Positions 9,035-21,774 of a DNA stretch of 64,000 bases are shown piece after piece. The position numbers and the translations under genes were made by a program. Source of the DNA: Pseudoleptotrichia goodfellowii (GTDB lineage Bacteria; Fusobacteriota; Fusobacteriia; Fusobacteriales; Leptotrichiaceae). The stretch covers positions 1,981,568 to 2,045,567 of the forward strand of contig NZ_AP019822.1 in assembly GCF_007990505.1 (NCBI RefSeq). The letters are read 5' to 3'. Within the stretch, counting starts at the first letter, position 1. Each line of letters begins with the position of its first letter. The notes below the pieces were generated by a model that did no database searches, was not told the origin of the DNA, and saw only the letters and a program-made list of their open reading frames with translations.

Positions 9035-10486
9035 TTATTCAGTTTCAGGCACCCAAACCGATATTTTCCCTGCCTGAACTTTAAATGTACCGAATCCGTT
9101 CTCATCAATTACAACATTCTCAAAACCGCTTCCCGTAATCTCTTTCCAAGCCTGACCTGTACGATTTTGTCCCGCTTCTATGACTTTTTCTCCTTCTTCA
9201 TCACTGTTGGATAAAACGGCTATACATCCTGTATTTATATCATTTTCTCTTCCTGTTCTGTAAATTGCAATAACATTCGGAGAATCAAAATAGTTGACTT
9301 GAGAACCGTAGGCAAAGTTTCTTCTTGTATAAAGTAACTGATCTATTATCCATCTGTGTTCGCTTTCATTTCCTCCCACTCCGTAATAGTCACCGTAAAA
9401 CAGACACGGATATCCGTGTTCCGACAGTAATATTATCGCATAAGCATGAGGCTTGAACCAGCTTTCTATTTGAGATTCCAATGCACTTCCTTTTTGAGAG
9501 TCGTGATTATCCACAAAAGACACAGCCTGCATCGAATCCGACACCATTATAGTATTATCGAGAATTGTGTTCAAATCAAATTCTTTTGCTTTTATTGATG
9601 CTTCATGAAAATTAAAATGAAGTCCCACATCAAACAAATCGGTCTTGTATTCAAGACTTTCCAAGTATTCTTTTAACACTTCCAAGTCGTCTTTCCAATA
9701 TTCTCCTACCGAATAAAAATTTTCTCCGTATGCATTTCTTACTTCATTAAGGAATTCTTTTATAAATTCCTCGCTTATATGCTTTACGGCATCCATTCGG
9801 AAACCGTCAAGCTTGAGTTCGTTTACAACCCATTTTCCCCAGTTTATAACTTCTTTTTTCACTTCGGGGTGAGCATAATTAATGTCTGCATTCATCAAAT
9901 AATCATAATTTCCCATTTCCGAATCTACACTTTTTGCCCAGTCTTTATTTTCTCCGACTATTTTGTAAATGGCATTTTTTTTATTTTCATTATTAAAATC
10001 TACACCTGTAAAAAGATTGTAATTCCATTTGAAAGCAGAATATTTATCGTTTCTTCCGGGAAAAGTAAACTTTGTCCAGCCTTCGATTTCATAAGGCTCG
10101 GATACTTCTTCATTTCTGTTATCCGAAGCAACTTCCACAGCGAGAAATCTTTCAGTTTCGTCGGCTCCCGCTTTATGATTCAGAACAGCATCCAGATATA
10201 CATTAATACCGTATTTATGGAGTTCTTCTATGGCTTCTGTCAGTTCCTGCTTCGTCCCGTATTTTGTTCTCACAGTTCCTTTCTGATCGAACTCTCCCAG
10301 ATCCCATAAATCATAGGCTCCATATCCTACATCTACCGAAGAAGTCCCTTTATATGCCGGCGGTATCCATACTGCCGAAACTCCTATTTCACTCAAATGT
10401 TTTGCATCATTTTTCAGTCTTTCCCAATGTTTTCCGTCATCAGGTAAATTCCATTCAAAATATTGTATCATTACTCCGTTTTCCAT
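9035..10486 (-). CDS. Cytoplasmic alpha-amylase (GH13, subfamily 5 type)
   Basis: This 483-residue glycoside hydrolase starts MIQYFEWNLPDDGKHW, the form of the AmyS/MalS-like intracellular and Bacillus liquefying amylases. The (beta/alpha)8 catalytic regions are visible: DAVLNHKAGAD (region I), GFRMDAVKHI with the nucleophile Asp (region II), VGEYW with the acid/base Glu (region III) and FVDNHDSQ (region IV). No signal peptide is present, so it probably cleaves internal glycogen or imported maltodextrins. It is upstream of proB on the same strand (36 bp gap). Confidence 0.9.
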   Translation of the reverse strand: MENGVMIQYFEWNLPDDGKHWERLKNDAKHLSEIGVSAVWIPPAYKGTSSVDVGYGAYDLWDLGEFDQKGTVRTKYGTKQELTEAIEELHKYGINVYLDAVLNHKAGADETERFLAVEVASDNRNEEVSEPYEIEGWTKFTFPGRNDKYSAFKWNYNLFTGVDFNNENKKNAIYKIVGENKDWAKSVDSEMGNYDYLMNADINYAHPEVKKEVINWGKWVVNELKLDGFRMDAVKHISEEFIKEFLNEVRNAYGENFYSVGEYWKDDLEVLKEYLESLEYKTDLFDVGLHFNFHEASIKAKEFDLNTILDNTIMVSDSMQAVSFVDNHDSQKGSALESQIESWFKPHAYAIILLSEHGYPCLFYGDYYGVGGNESEHRWIIDQLLYTRRNFAYGSQVNYFDSPNVIAIYRTGRENDINTGCIAVLSNSDEEGEKVIEAGQNRTGQAWKEITGSGFENVVIDENGFGTFKVQAGKISVWVPETE

Positions 10487-10531
10487 ATATCCTCCTTAAT
10501 GAGTACGGCAATGAGTCCTCACAATAAACTC

Positions 10532-11275
10532 TCATAAAGTTATATTATTCTTATTTATATATTCTATAACTTCTTTCAAATCTTCTTCTGTATCCACACC
10601 TATTACTTCGGAAGTCGTTTCAAGCACTTTTATTTTATACCCGTTTTCTATAAATCTCAACTGCTCCAAAGACTCAATTTTTTCCAAAATTCCGCTTTTC
10701 AGATTTTTCAGTTCCTTTAAAAATTTTGAAGTATAACCGTAAATTCCTATATGTTTATAATATTTAAAATCTTTTATTTCATTTCTTTCATAAGGGATTA
10801 CCGATCTGCTGAAATATATCGCATTATCATTAAAATCTGTTATTACTTTTACAATATTCGGATTTTTTATCTCCTCTTTTTCTTTAAACTCTTTTTTCAA
10901 AGTTACTATTTCGGATTTTTCCTCTCTGTAATTATCGGCAATTAAATTAACAGACTTAATATCTATAAGAGGCTCATCTCCCTGTATGTTTATAACAAAA
11001 TCAAAATCACTGTATTCGGGATCATTTATAACTTCTATTATTCTTGATGTGCCGTTTTCATGTTCTGTCGATGTCATAACTGCATTCCCGCCGAAACTTT
11101 TTACCGCATTGAATATTCTCTCATCATCAGTTGCAACGACCAGTTTATCAATATCTGAATTTTCAGCCCTTTTATATACCCATTCTATCATAGGACTGCC
11201 GTTTATTTCTTTTAAAGGCTTCCCTTCAAATCTCGTAGACGCATATCTTGCAGGAATCACTCCAAGTATTTTCAT
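10532..11275 (-). CDS. kdsB: 3-deoxy-manno-octulosonate cytidylyltransferase
   Basis: This 247-residue enzyme activates Kdo as CMP-Kdo for lipopolysaccharide inner-core synthesis. It begins with the nucleotidyltransferase signature IPARYASTRFEGKPL (residues 6-20), then ATDDERI, STEHENGTSRI and NIQGDEPLI, all diagnostic of KdsB. It is complete and cytoplasmic. Its presence, with the LptD-like gene at 21,775-25,416, shows that the organism builds an LPS-bearing outer membrane. It is the most upstream gene of this minus-strand run; the opposite-strand cyclase fragment begins 171 bp away. Confidence 0.93.
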   Translation of the reverse strand: MKILGVIPARYASTRFEGKPLKEINGSPMIEWVYKRAENSDIDKLVVATDDERIFNAVKSFGGNAVMTSTEHENGTSRIIEVINDPEYSDFDFVINIQGDEPLIDIKSVNLIADNYREEKSEIVTLKKEFKEKEEIKNPNIVKVITDFNDNAIYFSRSVIPYERNEIKDFKYYKHIGIYGYTSKFLKELKNLKSGILEKIESLEQLRFIENGYKIKVLETTSEVIGVDTEEDLKEVIEYINKNNITL

Positions 11276-11446
11276 AATCTGTCTCCTCGGTTAAATTAAT
11301 TCTTTTTATAAATTATATCATTTATCCGATTATATTAAAATATATATTTTCAAAAATTTATTTTGTAAACATATCCGATATATATTTTATATTTTTATTT
11401 TAGTTACAAATGATATATTATAAAGTTGTAAATAAATTTATTTTAA

Positions 11447-11666
11447 ATGAAAGGTGTGATAAATGTGGAAAACAATTTATGGGAACTGCTGAAAGTTTTG
11501 AAAAATCACAAATGGGTTGATCTTACTCACGAAATTACAAATGACAGCCCTTATTGGCAAGGAATGCCTGAAGGAGTTCTGGAGCTTAATAATACTATTA
11601 TAGACTTTCCCGAAATGAATCTGAATATTCAGACGCATAAATTTCCGGGACAGTTCGGAACTCATA
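11447..11666 (+). pseudogene. Cyclase / kynurenine formamidase-like gene truncated by an insertion sequence
   Basis: The first about 73 codons encode an amino terminus of the cyclase family (PF04199): WVDLTHEITNDSPYWQGMP, followed by FPGQFGTHI, where intact members continue with a metal-binding GTHxDxPxHF motif. The reading frame is lost at the left end of the insertion sequence at 11,666; the last ten codons of the open frame (to 11,701) are IS sequence. No 3' part resumes after the IS at 13,398. A GTG at 11,465 with AAAGGTG upstream is an alternative start. The fragment lacks its active-site residues and is non-functional. Confidence 0.7.
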
Positions 11667-11741
11667 TCCTAAATTTCCGAAGAAATAAACATATGAAGTA
11701 GAAAAAAGATTAATTTTATTGCTTTTTTCTACATTTTTTTC

Positions 11742-11770
11742 TTGACTTTTTCTTTATTTCTATGTATAAT
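11742..11770 (+). promoter_or_regulatory. Transposase promoter overlapping an 18-bp perfect palindrome
   Basis: TTGACT (11742-11747), a 17 bp spacer and TATAAT (11765-11770) form a near-consensus promoter 20 bp before the transposase start. The -10 lies inside the perfect palindrome TATGTATAATTATACATA (11761-11778), so a dimeric repressor could bind there, or the palindrome may simply accompany the -10. Confidence 0.6.
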
Positions 11771-11790
11771 TATACATAGGTGATAATCTT

Positions 11791-13341
11791 ATGGCTTCTT
11801 TAGTTTTTCTATATAATAAAAAATACAATAAAACTTATGTTTATGAATCTATTAACTATTGGGATAAATCTGAAAAAAAATCTAAATCTAAAAGAAAATT
11901 AATCGGTATTAAGGACCCTCTTACTGGACAAATTGTACCTACTTCCACTCAAAAAAAGAAATTGGAAGAAAATAAAGCTCAAAATGATAAGCGTAAATTT
12001 TATGGTGCTAATCTGCTTTTAAATCTTATTGCTAAAAAATTGGGACTGACTTCTAATCTTAAAGAATGTTTTCCTGATTTGTACAAAGAAATTTTATCTG
12101 TTGCACAATATCTGATATTAGAAAAGATAGTCCTATATCAAGATATGAAAAATGGAGTAAAATTCATAAAACATTTAACAGAAGTGAACTAACTTCTCAA
12201 AGAATAAGTGAAATGTTTTCAGAAATAAATGAAAGCGGAAAAAACAATTTCTTTAAATTACAGGCTGAACAGTTGAAAGAAGATGAGTATTGGGCTTATG
12301 ATACAACAAGCATATCATCTTATTCAAAAGCTATTAATCAAATGAGATACGGATATAATAAGGAAAATGATACATTAGCACAAATCAATCTTGCAATTTT
12401 GTATGGAGAAAAGTCAAGATTGCCTTTTTACTATAGAGTTTTACCAGGAAACATTGTTGATGTGTCAACAGTTAGAAGATTAATAAAAGATGTTCAGTAT
12501 ATAGGAGTTAAGAAACCTAAATTAGTGATGGATAGAGGATTCTACAGTAAAACAATATAGATGAACTCATGAATAATAAATTTAAATTTATTGTAGGAAC
12601 AAAGTCATCATCAAAAATAATAAAAGAAAGAATAGAAAAAGTAAAAGATATTAAGAAATTTACTAATTATATAGCTGAATATAATATATATGGTAAAAAA
12701 GAAATACTTATGTGGGACGATACAGACAAGGAAAATAAGAAGTATCTTTACTTGTATGTGTTTTTTGATGATGAAAAAGCTTTAAAAGAAGATAAAGATT
12801 TTACAGAATACCTGATTAAATTAAAACAGATATAGAAAATAATGTAGAAAATGAAAAAGAGTCGAAGACTATAGGAAATATTTCGATATTAAAGTTGAAA
12901 AGAAAATATAATTGCTGTAGCAAAAGATGATATTATAGAAAAACATATGAAAAAATATGGTTATTTCAGTTTGATAAGTAATGAAAATCTTGAAGCAAGA
13001 GAAATATTAAGTATATATAGACAAAAGATGTAGCAGAGAAAGCATTTCATAATATAAAAGACCGACTTGATGCAAGAAGATTAAGAGTATCATCAAAACC
13101 TACAATGGATGGAAAAATATTTGTAACATTCGTGTCATTAGTAATGCTATCGTATATAAAAAATAAGATGAGTGAAAAAGAATTATATAAGAAATACACA
13201 ACACAGGAACTTCTTGATGAATTGGACTTGATAGAAAGTTATGAAAGAGGTAATGAAAAACTTAAATTGGGAGAAGTAACAAAGAAACAGAAAGAAATAT
13301 TTAAATATATGGATATTAAATTTCCTGAAGAATTATTATAG
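11791..13341 (+). pseudogene. IS1634-like DDE transposase, multiply frameshifted
   Basis: Pieces of one transposase of about 510 residues lie in three frames. The N-terminal piece (11,791 to about 12,135) has YESINYWDKSEKKSKSKRKL. After a shift near 12,135 the next piece carries the first catalytic Asp (YWAYDTTSISSYSKA) and the second (LVMDRGFYSK). A further shift near 12,545 leads into NNKFKFIVGTKSS. At least two more breaks lie between 12,835 and 13,030, before the segment with the third acidic residue (EKAFHNIKDRLDARR) and the C terminus ending at 13,341. It cannot make an intact protein without several frameshifts. Confidence 0.85.
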
Positions 13342-13459
13342 AAAAAGACTAATTCTATGTCCTTTTTTCATATGTATAATTCTTCGGAAATTTAGGATCA
13401 AATATAATATATAGAAGGTAATAATATATTTTGTATATGTTATAAACAAACAAAAAAAA

Positions 13460-13536
13460 TGGCGTCCCCGGATGGATTCGAACCAACGACCCTTTGGTTA
13501 ACAGCCAAATGCTCTAACCGACTGAGCTACGGAGAC
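13460..13536 (-). tRNA. tRNA-Asn (anticodon GTT)
   Basis: The minus strand folds as a 77-nt tRNA with encoded CCA. The acceptor stem GTCTCCG pairs with CGGGGAC, the D arm is AGCTCAGTCGGTTAGAGC, the anticodon loop CTGTTAA gives GTT, and the T arm is GTTGGTTCGAATCCATC. It lies 14 bp downstream of 5S rRNA and is followed by a run of eight T residues that may help end the rRNA transcript. Confidence 0.95.
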
Positions 13537-13550
13537 GCAAAAAAGAAAAA

Positions 13551-13666
13551 GTTTGGCGATTACCGATTTTCCCTAGAAGTAAATCTAAGTATTTTAGGCG
13601 TAAACAGACTTAACTGCCGGGTTCGAAATGTAACCGGGTGTATCCCTGTTGCTAAGATCACCAAAC
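13551..13666 (-). rRNA. rrf: 5S ribosomal RNA
   Basis: About 116 nt with complementary ends (GTTTGG at the 5' end, CCAAAC at the 3' end) and the conserved CACCCGGTTACATTTCGAAC and GTTAAGTCTG segments. It lies between 23S and tRNA-Asn. The exact ends are set by the terminal helix. Confidence 0.93.
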
Positions 13667-13712
13667 TGAATATAAAGACAATGAGAAATAAATAGTAGTA
13701 GTAAAAGAAGTT

Positions 13713-16632
<2,920 letters not shown>

Positions 16633-16679
16633 GTAACTCTTTTACCTACTATTCATTTCTCATTGTCTTTTTTCACTCT

Positions 16680-16754
16680 TGGTGGAGATAAGCGGGTTCG
16701 AACCGCTGACCTCTGCCTTGCAGGGCAGCGCTCTCCCAACTGAGCTATATCCCC
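16680..16754 (-). tRNA. tRNA-Ala (anticodon TGC) in the 16S-23S spacer
   Basis: 75 nt with encoded CCA. The acceptor GGGGATA pairs with TATCTCC, the anticodon loop CCTGCAA gives TGC, and the T loop is GGTTCGAACC. It is the usual second spacer tRNA, 23 bp after tRNA-Ile in the direction of transcription. Confidence 0.95.
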
Positions 16755-16777
16755 ATACAATCACCTTTAAAAAACCT

Positions 16778-16854
<77 letters not shown>

Positions 16855-16910
16855 TCAATCCCTTAAAGCTTTTAAACACAAGAAGAAGAAAGATGTTTTC
16901 TTTTCTCCTT

Positions 16911-18428
<1,518 letters not shown>

Positions 18429-18538
18429 ATCTCTATATTTCCTTTATTTCACCATTATTTCATCTTTTCACATCTTTGCTTCTTCTTCTCATGTTTTCAT
18501 TGTCCTCGCCAACTACACTCCCGTAATTGACAAAAATT

Positions 18539-18567
18539 ATATTACCAAATTTATTACCCTTTGTCAA
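18539..18567 (-). promoter_or_regulatory. rRNA operon promoter
   Basis: Minus-strand TTGACA (18,567-18,562), a 17 bp spacer and TAATAT (18,544-18,539) lie about 110 bp before the 16S 5' end. A T-rich tract (A-rich on the transcribed sense) upstream could act as an UP element. It is the best promoter between 16S and the next gene. Confidence 0.7.
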
Positions 18568-18642
18568 GCGGTTTTTTTACTTTTTTTATTTTTATTTTGT
18601 TTTTTCTTTCTATAACCTTTGTTTTAAAAGGCTTTGGTATAC

Positions 18643-19032
18643 TTAATTTTTTTTGATTATTTTTTTTATGTCAGGCGGAAAATAATTTGGTCCTTTTATT
18701 ACTTTTCCGTCTTCTCTGTAAATCGGATTACCGTTTTCGTCTAATTTACTTAAATTGCTTCTGTGAATTTCATCAAAAACTTCTTCTATTATATGCTGCA
18801 TTCCATGTTCTATTATTGTCCCGCAAAGTATGTACATCATATCTCCTAAGGCATCGGCGACTTCAACTATATCTCCGTTTTTTGCAGCTTCAAGATATTC
18901 CTCATTTTCTTCTTTCATTAATTCAAATCTCAAATTTTCTTTCCCGTTTTCCAACTTTCCTATAGGATTTTCAGAATTTCCTAACTTATAAATTCTGTGA
19001 AATTCTTCGACTGACTTTATCTGTTTTTTCAA
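18643..19032 (-). CDS. MazG-superfamily nucleotide pyrophosphohydrolase
   Basis: This 129-residue all-alpha protein has the metal-binding pattern of the MazG/HisE superfamily: EENEEYLEAA near residue 40 and EVADALGDMMY near 57, giving ExxE plus ExxD. Members hydrolyse nucleoside triphosphates or related compounds to monophosphate and PPi, often as house-cleaning enzymes. The C-terminal KGPNYFPPDIK tail is typical of the phosphoribosyl-ATP-pyrophosphohydrolase-like subgroup. Substrate unknown. It is the last gene of the thrS run, 18 bp after the Bax-inhibitor-like gene. Confidence 0.75.
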   Translation of the reverse strand: MKKQIKSVEEFHRIYKLGNSENPIGKLENGKENLRFELMKEENEEYLEAAKNGDIVEVADALGDMMYILCGTIIEHGMQHIIEEVFDEIHRSNLSKLDENGNPIYREDGKVIKGPNYFPPDIKKIIKKN

Positions 19033-19050
19033 TTTTTTCTCCTTGTGTAT

Positions 19051-19800
19051 TTATTTTCTTCTTCCCATTATTCTTAAAATATAGATAAATAAATTTATAA
19101 AATCAAGATATAAACTTAATGCTCCTGTTATTTCTATTCTTTCAAGAATTGAAGCATCTTCATAGACTGCATAAGAAATAATACTGTTTTTTATTCTGTT
19201 AATGTCATAAGCAATAAATATTATAAATATTATAACTCCCAATATGGACGAAATCCACATAAGCTGATCACTTGCCATAAACATATTAATTAACGACATT
19301 ATTATAAGTGCAATAAGTCCGACTTTTAATATTGTACCGTATTTTGATAAATCTTCTTTAGTAAAATAACCGTATAATCCCAATACTATAAATAATACTA
19401 AAGTTCCTATAAAAGCAAATATTAAACTGCCTTCAGTATAAATAATACCCAGTATAGAAAGGGTAAAACCGTTCAATGCAGAATATAGTATAAATACAAA
19501 TCTTAAAGTTCCCACTTTTGCTTTAAAACTGATTGCAGTAAAAGCAAAAACGAGTACAAGTTCTATAATTGTCGCAGGTATATATATACTATGTATAGTT
19601 TGAAAGCTCAAACTTCCTGTTAATAATGAATAAATAGTAATAAATCCTACAATTCCTGTTATAGCAAGTCCTATTATCATCCATCCTATACTTCCCAATA
19701 CTTTTGAAGCAACTAATTTCTCAAGTTTTTCATAAGTCATTTGAGAATTATTATTTCCGTATACTTCATTTTCAAAATCATCATAATTCATTTGAATCAC
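19051..19800 (-). CDS. Bax inhibitor-1 / YccA family membrane protein
   Basis: This 249-residue protein has seven transmembrane helices, in the BI-1-like (TMBIM, UPF0005) family. Helices run from about residue 38 onward. Family features include LGIIYTEGSLIFAFIGT, the GTLRFVF region and the C-terminal AYDINRIKN with conserved Asp, then SLYLDFINLFIYILR. Bacterial members act as pH-sensitive calcium leak channels or FtsH modulators; the role here is not known. It lies 21 bp downstream of thrS. Confidence 0.88.
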   Translation of the reverse strand: MIQMNYDDFENEVYGNNNSQMTYEKLEKLVASKVLGSIGWMIIGLAITGIVGFITIYSLLTGSLSFQTIHSIYIPATIIELVLVFAFTAISFKAKVGTLRFVFILYSALNGFTLSILGIIYTEGSLIFAFIGTLVLFIVLGLYGYFTKEDLSKYGTILKVGLIALIIMSLINMFMASDQLMWISSILGVIIFIIFIAYDINRIKNSIISYAVYEDASILERIEITGALSLYLDFINLFIYILRIMGRRK

Positions 19801-19821
19801 CTCTTAATTTTTATTTTTAAT

Positions 19822-21732
19822 TTAATTTTTAAACGGCACTTTCGACTCTTCAAGTAATACATTGATTATTTCTTTCACTGAAATATTTTGACTGTCCTGA
19901 GATCCGAATTTTCTTACATTTACTTCATTATTTTCAACTTCATTTTTACCTATTATCAGCTGCACAGGTATTTTCTGATCTCCGTTTGCTTCTCTTATTT
20001 TATATCCTATTTTTTCATCTCTTGTATCTATATCAACTCTGATTCCTGCCTCCTGAAGTTGTTCGTATAATTTTTCAGCAAAAGATACCTGTTCTTTGGA
20101 GATTGTCAGGATTCTTGCCTGAATCGGTGCAAGCCAAGTAGGAAATGCTCCTGCATAATGTTCTATCAATATTCCTATGAATCTTTCCATGCTTCCGTAC
20201 ATTGCTCTATGTATCATAACAGGCTCATGTTTCTCTCCGTCAGCTCCTATATAACTCATTTCAAATCTTGCAGGAAGATTGAAGTCAAGCTGTATTGTTC
20301 CGCACTGCCATATCCTTCCTATGGAATCTCTCATTTTAAAATCTATTTTAGGTCCGTAAAATGCTCCATCTCCGGGATTCAATTTATATTTTATTCCTTT
20401 TTTCTCAAGTGCAGATGCCAAATCAGCTTCGGCTACCGCCCATATCTCATCTGAACCTATAGCTTTTTCAGGCTTTGTGGAAAGTTCTATATTATAGTCG
20501 AAACCGAATAATGTATAAAACTTGTCATATAAATCTATTATTTCTATAATTTGTTCTTCTATCTGTTCCTTCGTACAGAATACGTGTGCATCATCCTGCG
20601 TAAACGCTCTTACTCTCATTAAACCATGCAAAGCCCCGCTAAACTCATGTCTGTGAACAAGTCCCATTTCTCCGTATTTTAAAGGCAGGTCTTTATAAGA
20701 GTGAAGATTATTTTTATAAGCGATTATAGATCCCGGGCAGTTCATAGGTTTTATAGCGTATACTTTTTCATCAATTTCCGAAGTATACATATTTTCTCTA
20801 TAATTAAACCAATGTCCTGAAATTTCCCATAATTCCTTATCAAGCATAACAGGAGTTCTTATTTCTTCGTATTTTCTTTTTTTATGCTCTTTTCTCCATA
20901 TTTCCTGTAATTTGTTCATAAGTTCCATACCTTTAGGCATAAAAAACGGAAAGCCCGGTCCGTGTTCATCAAGAAAGAATAAGTCCATTTGTTTACCTAA
21001 TTTTCTGTGATCTCTTCTTTCAGCTTCTTCAAGCATTGTCAAATAATCTTCAAGTTCTTTTTTGTTGCCGAACGCCACTCCGTAAATTCTTTGGAGCATT
21101 TTATTATCGGAATTTCCTCTCCAGTATGCTCCTGCAGTAGACATCAGTTTAAAAGCCTTCAAATATCCTGTAGACGGTATATGTGTTCCTCTGCATAAAT
21201 CTACAAATTCTCCCTGCTGATATATGCTGACTTTGTCTACTCCCAAGTCCTCTATTATTTCTACTTTATAATTTTCTCCCATTTCAGTAAACAGTTTTTT
21301 TGCATCTTCGGCACTCATTTCATTTCTTTTAAATTCATAATTTTCTTTTACAATTTTTTTCATTTCTTCTTCGATTTTTGCCAAATCTTCTTCAGTGAAA
21401 GGCTTTTCAGGATCAAAGTCATAAAAGAATCCGTTTTCAATAACAGGCCCTATAGTAACTTTCGTTCCGGGAAACAGTCTTTGAACAGCTTGTGCCATAA
21501 TATGTGCTGCACTGTGTCTGATTATTGCCACTCCTTCTTCACTTGTCGAAGTTACAATTTTTATACTCCCCGACTTTTCGATAAGATAAGACGGATCCAC
21601 CTGTACCCCGTCTATTATTGCTCCTACAGTTTCTTTCCCCAGACTAAGACTTATAGTTTTTGCAAATTCCGCAACAGTCATAGGTTGTTCGATTTTTCTG
21701 ACATTTCCGTCAGGTAATAACATTTCTAACAT
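19822..21732 (-). CDS. thrS: Threonine--tRNA ligase
   Basis: This 636-residue class II synthetase charges tRNA-Thr. Domains in order: TGS (1-62), the SAD editing domain with HSAAHIMAQ and the later CRGTHIPSTG, the catalytic core with the zinc-site Cys in NCPGSIIAYK, motif 2 (RHEFSGALHGLMRVRAFTQDDAH), motif 3 (GSMERFIGILIEHYAG) and the C-terminal anticodon-binding domain. It is full length. No T-box leader is possible in the 42 bp between this gene and lptD. Confidence 0.96.
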   Translation of the reverse strand: MLEMLLPDGNVRKIEQPMTVAEFAKTISLSLGKETVGAIIDGVQVDPSYLIEKSGSIKIVTSTSEEGVAIIRHSAAHIMAQAVQRLFPGTKVTIGPVIENGFFYDFDPEKPFTEEDLAKIEEEMKKIVKENYEFKRNEMSAEDAKKLFTEMGENYKVEIIEDLGVDKVSIYQQGEFVDLCRGTHIPSTGYLKAFKLMSTAGAYWRGNSDNKMLQRIYGVAFGNKKELEDYLTMLEEAERRDHRKLGKQMDLFFLDEHGPGFPFFMPKGMELMNKLQEIWRKEHKKRKYEEIRTPVMLDKELWEISGHWFNYRENMYTSEIDEKVYAIKPMNCPGSIIAYKNNLHSYKDLPLKYGEMGLVHRHEFSGALHGLMRVRAFTQDDAHVFCTKEQIEEQIIEIIDLYDKFYTLFGFDYNIELSTKPEKAIGSDEIWAVAEADLASALEKKGIKYKLNPGDGAFYGPKIDFKMRDSIGRIWQCGTIQLDFNLPARFEMSYIGADGEKHEPVMIHRAMYGSMERFIGILIEHYAGAFPTWLAPIQARILTISKEQVSFAEKLYEQLQEAGIRVDIDTRDEKIGYKIREANGDQKIPVQLIIGKNEVENNEVNVRKFGSQDSQNISVKEIINVLLEESKVPFKN

Positions 21733-21774
21733 TTTATATACTCCTTTATTTTATTAAATTCACAATTTTAAGTT

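Larger units (their letters stand above)
11666..13398 (+). mobile_element. Decayed insertion sequence, IS1634-like (IS4 superfamily), about 1.73 kb
   Basis: The ends are inverted repeats. ATCCTAAATTTCCGAAGAA at the left (11,666-11,684) matches the complement of the right end (13,380-13,398) perfectly, and similarity continues inward through a shared ACATATGAA to about 30 bp. Inside lies one transposase gene broken by several frameshifts. No clear target-site duplication is seen (ACTCAT on the left, CAAATA on the right). The element separates the truncated cyclase gene from the rRNA operon. The family name rests on the transposase N terminus and DDE spacing. Confidence 0.8.

Noticed and set aside
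11666-13398. Treating the transposase as an active gene through programmed frameshifting
   Set aside because: At least four separate frame changes and small losses are needed; programmed frameshifting in IS elements uses one.
13459-13695. A 78-codon open frame over the tRNA-Asn and 5S region
   Set aside because: It reads through tRNA and 5S rRNA sequence on the opposite strand, so it is not a gene.
20158-20454. A 98-codon plus-strand frame opposite thrS, and similar frames opposite rib, mutL, adk and ribosomal genes
   Set aside because: These are low-complexity Phe/Ser/Tyr-rich complements of well-supported genes on the other strand.
21733-21774. Possible T-box leader before thrS or lysS
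   Set aside because: The gap before thrS is 42 bp and before lysS 13 bp, too short for a T-box, and no specifier or antiterminator motif was seen.
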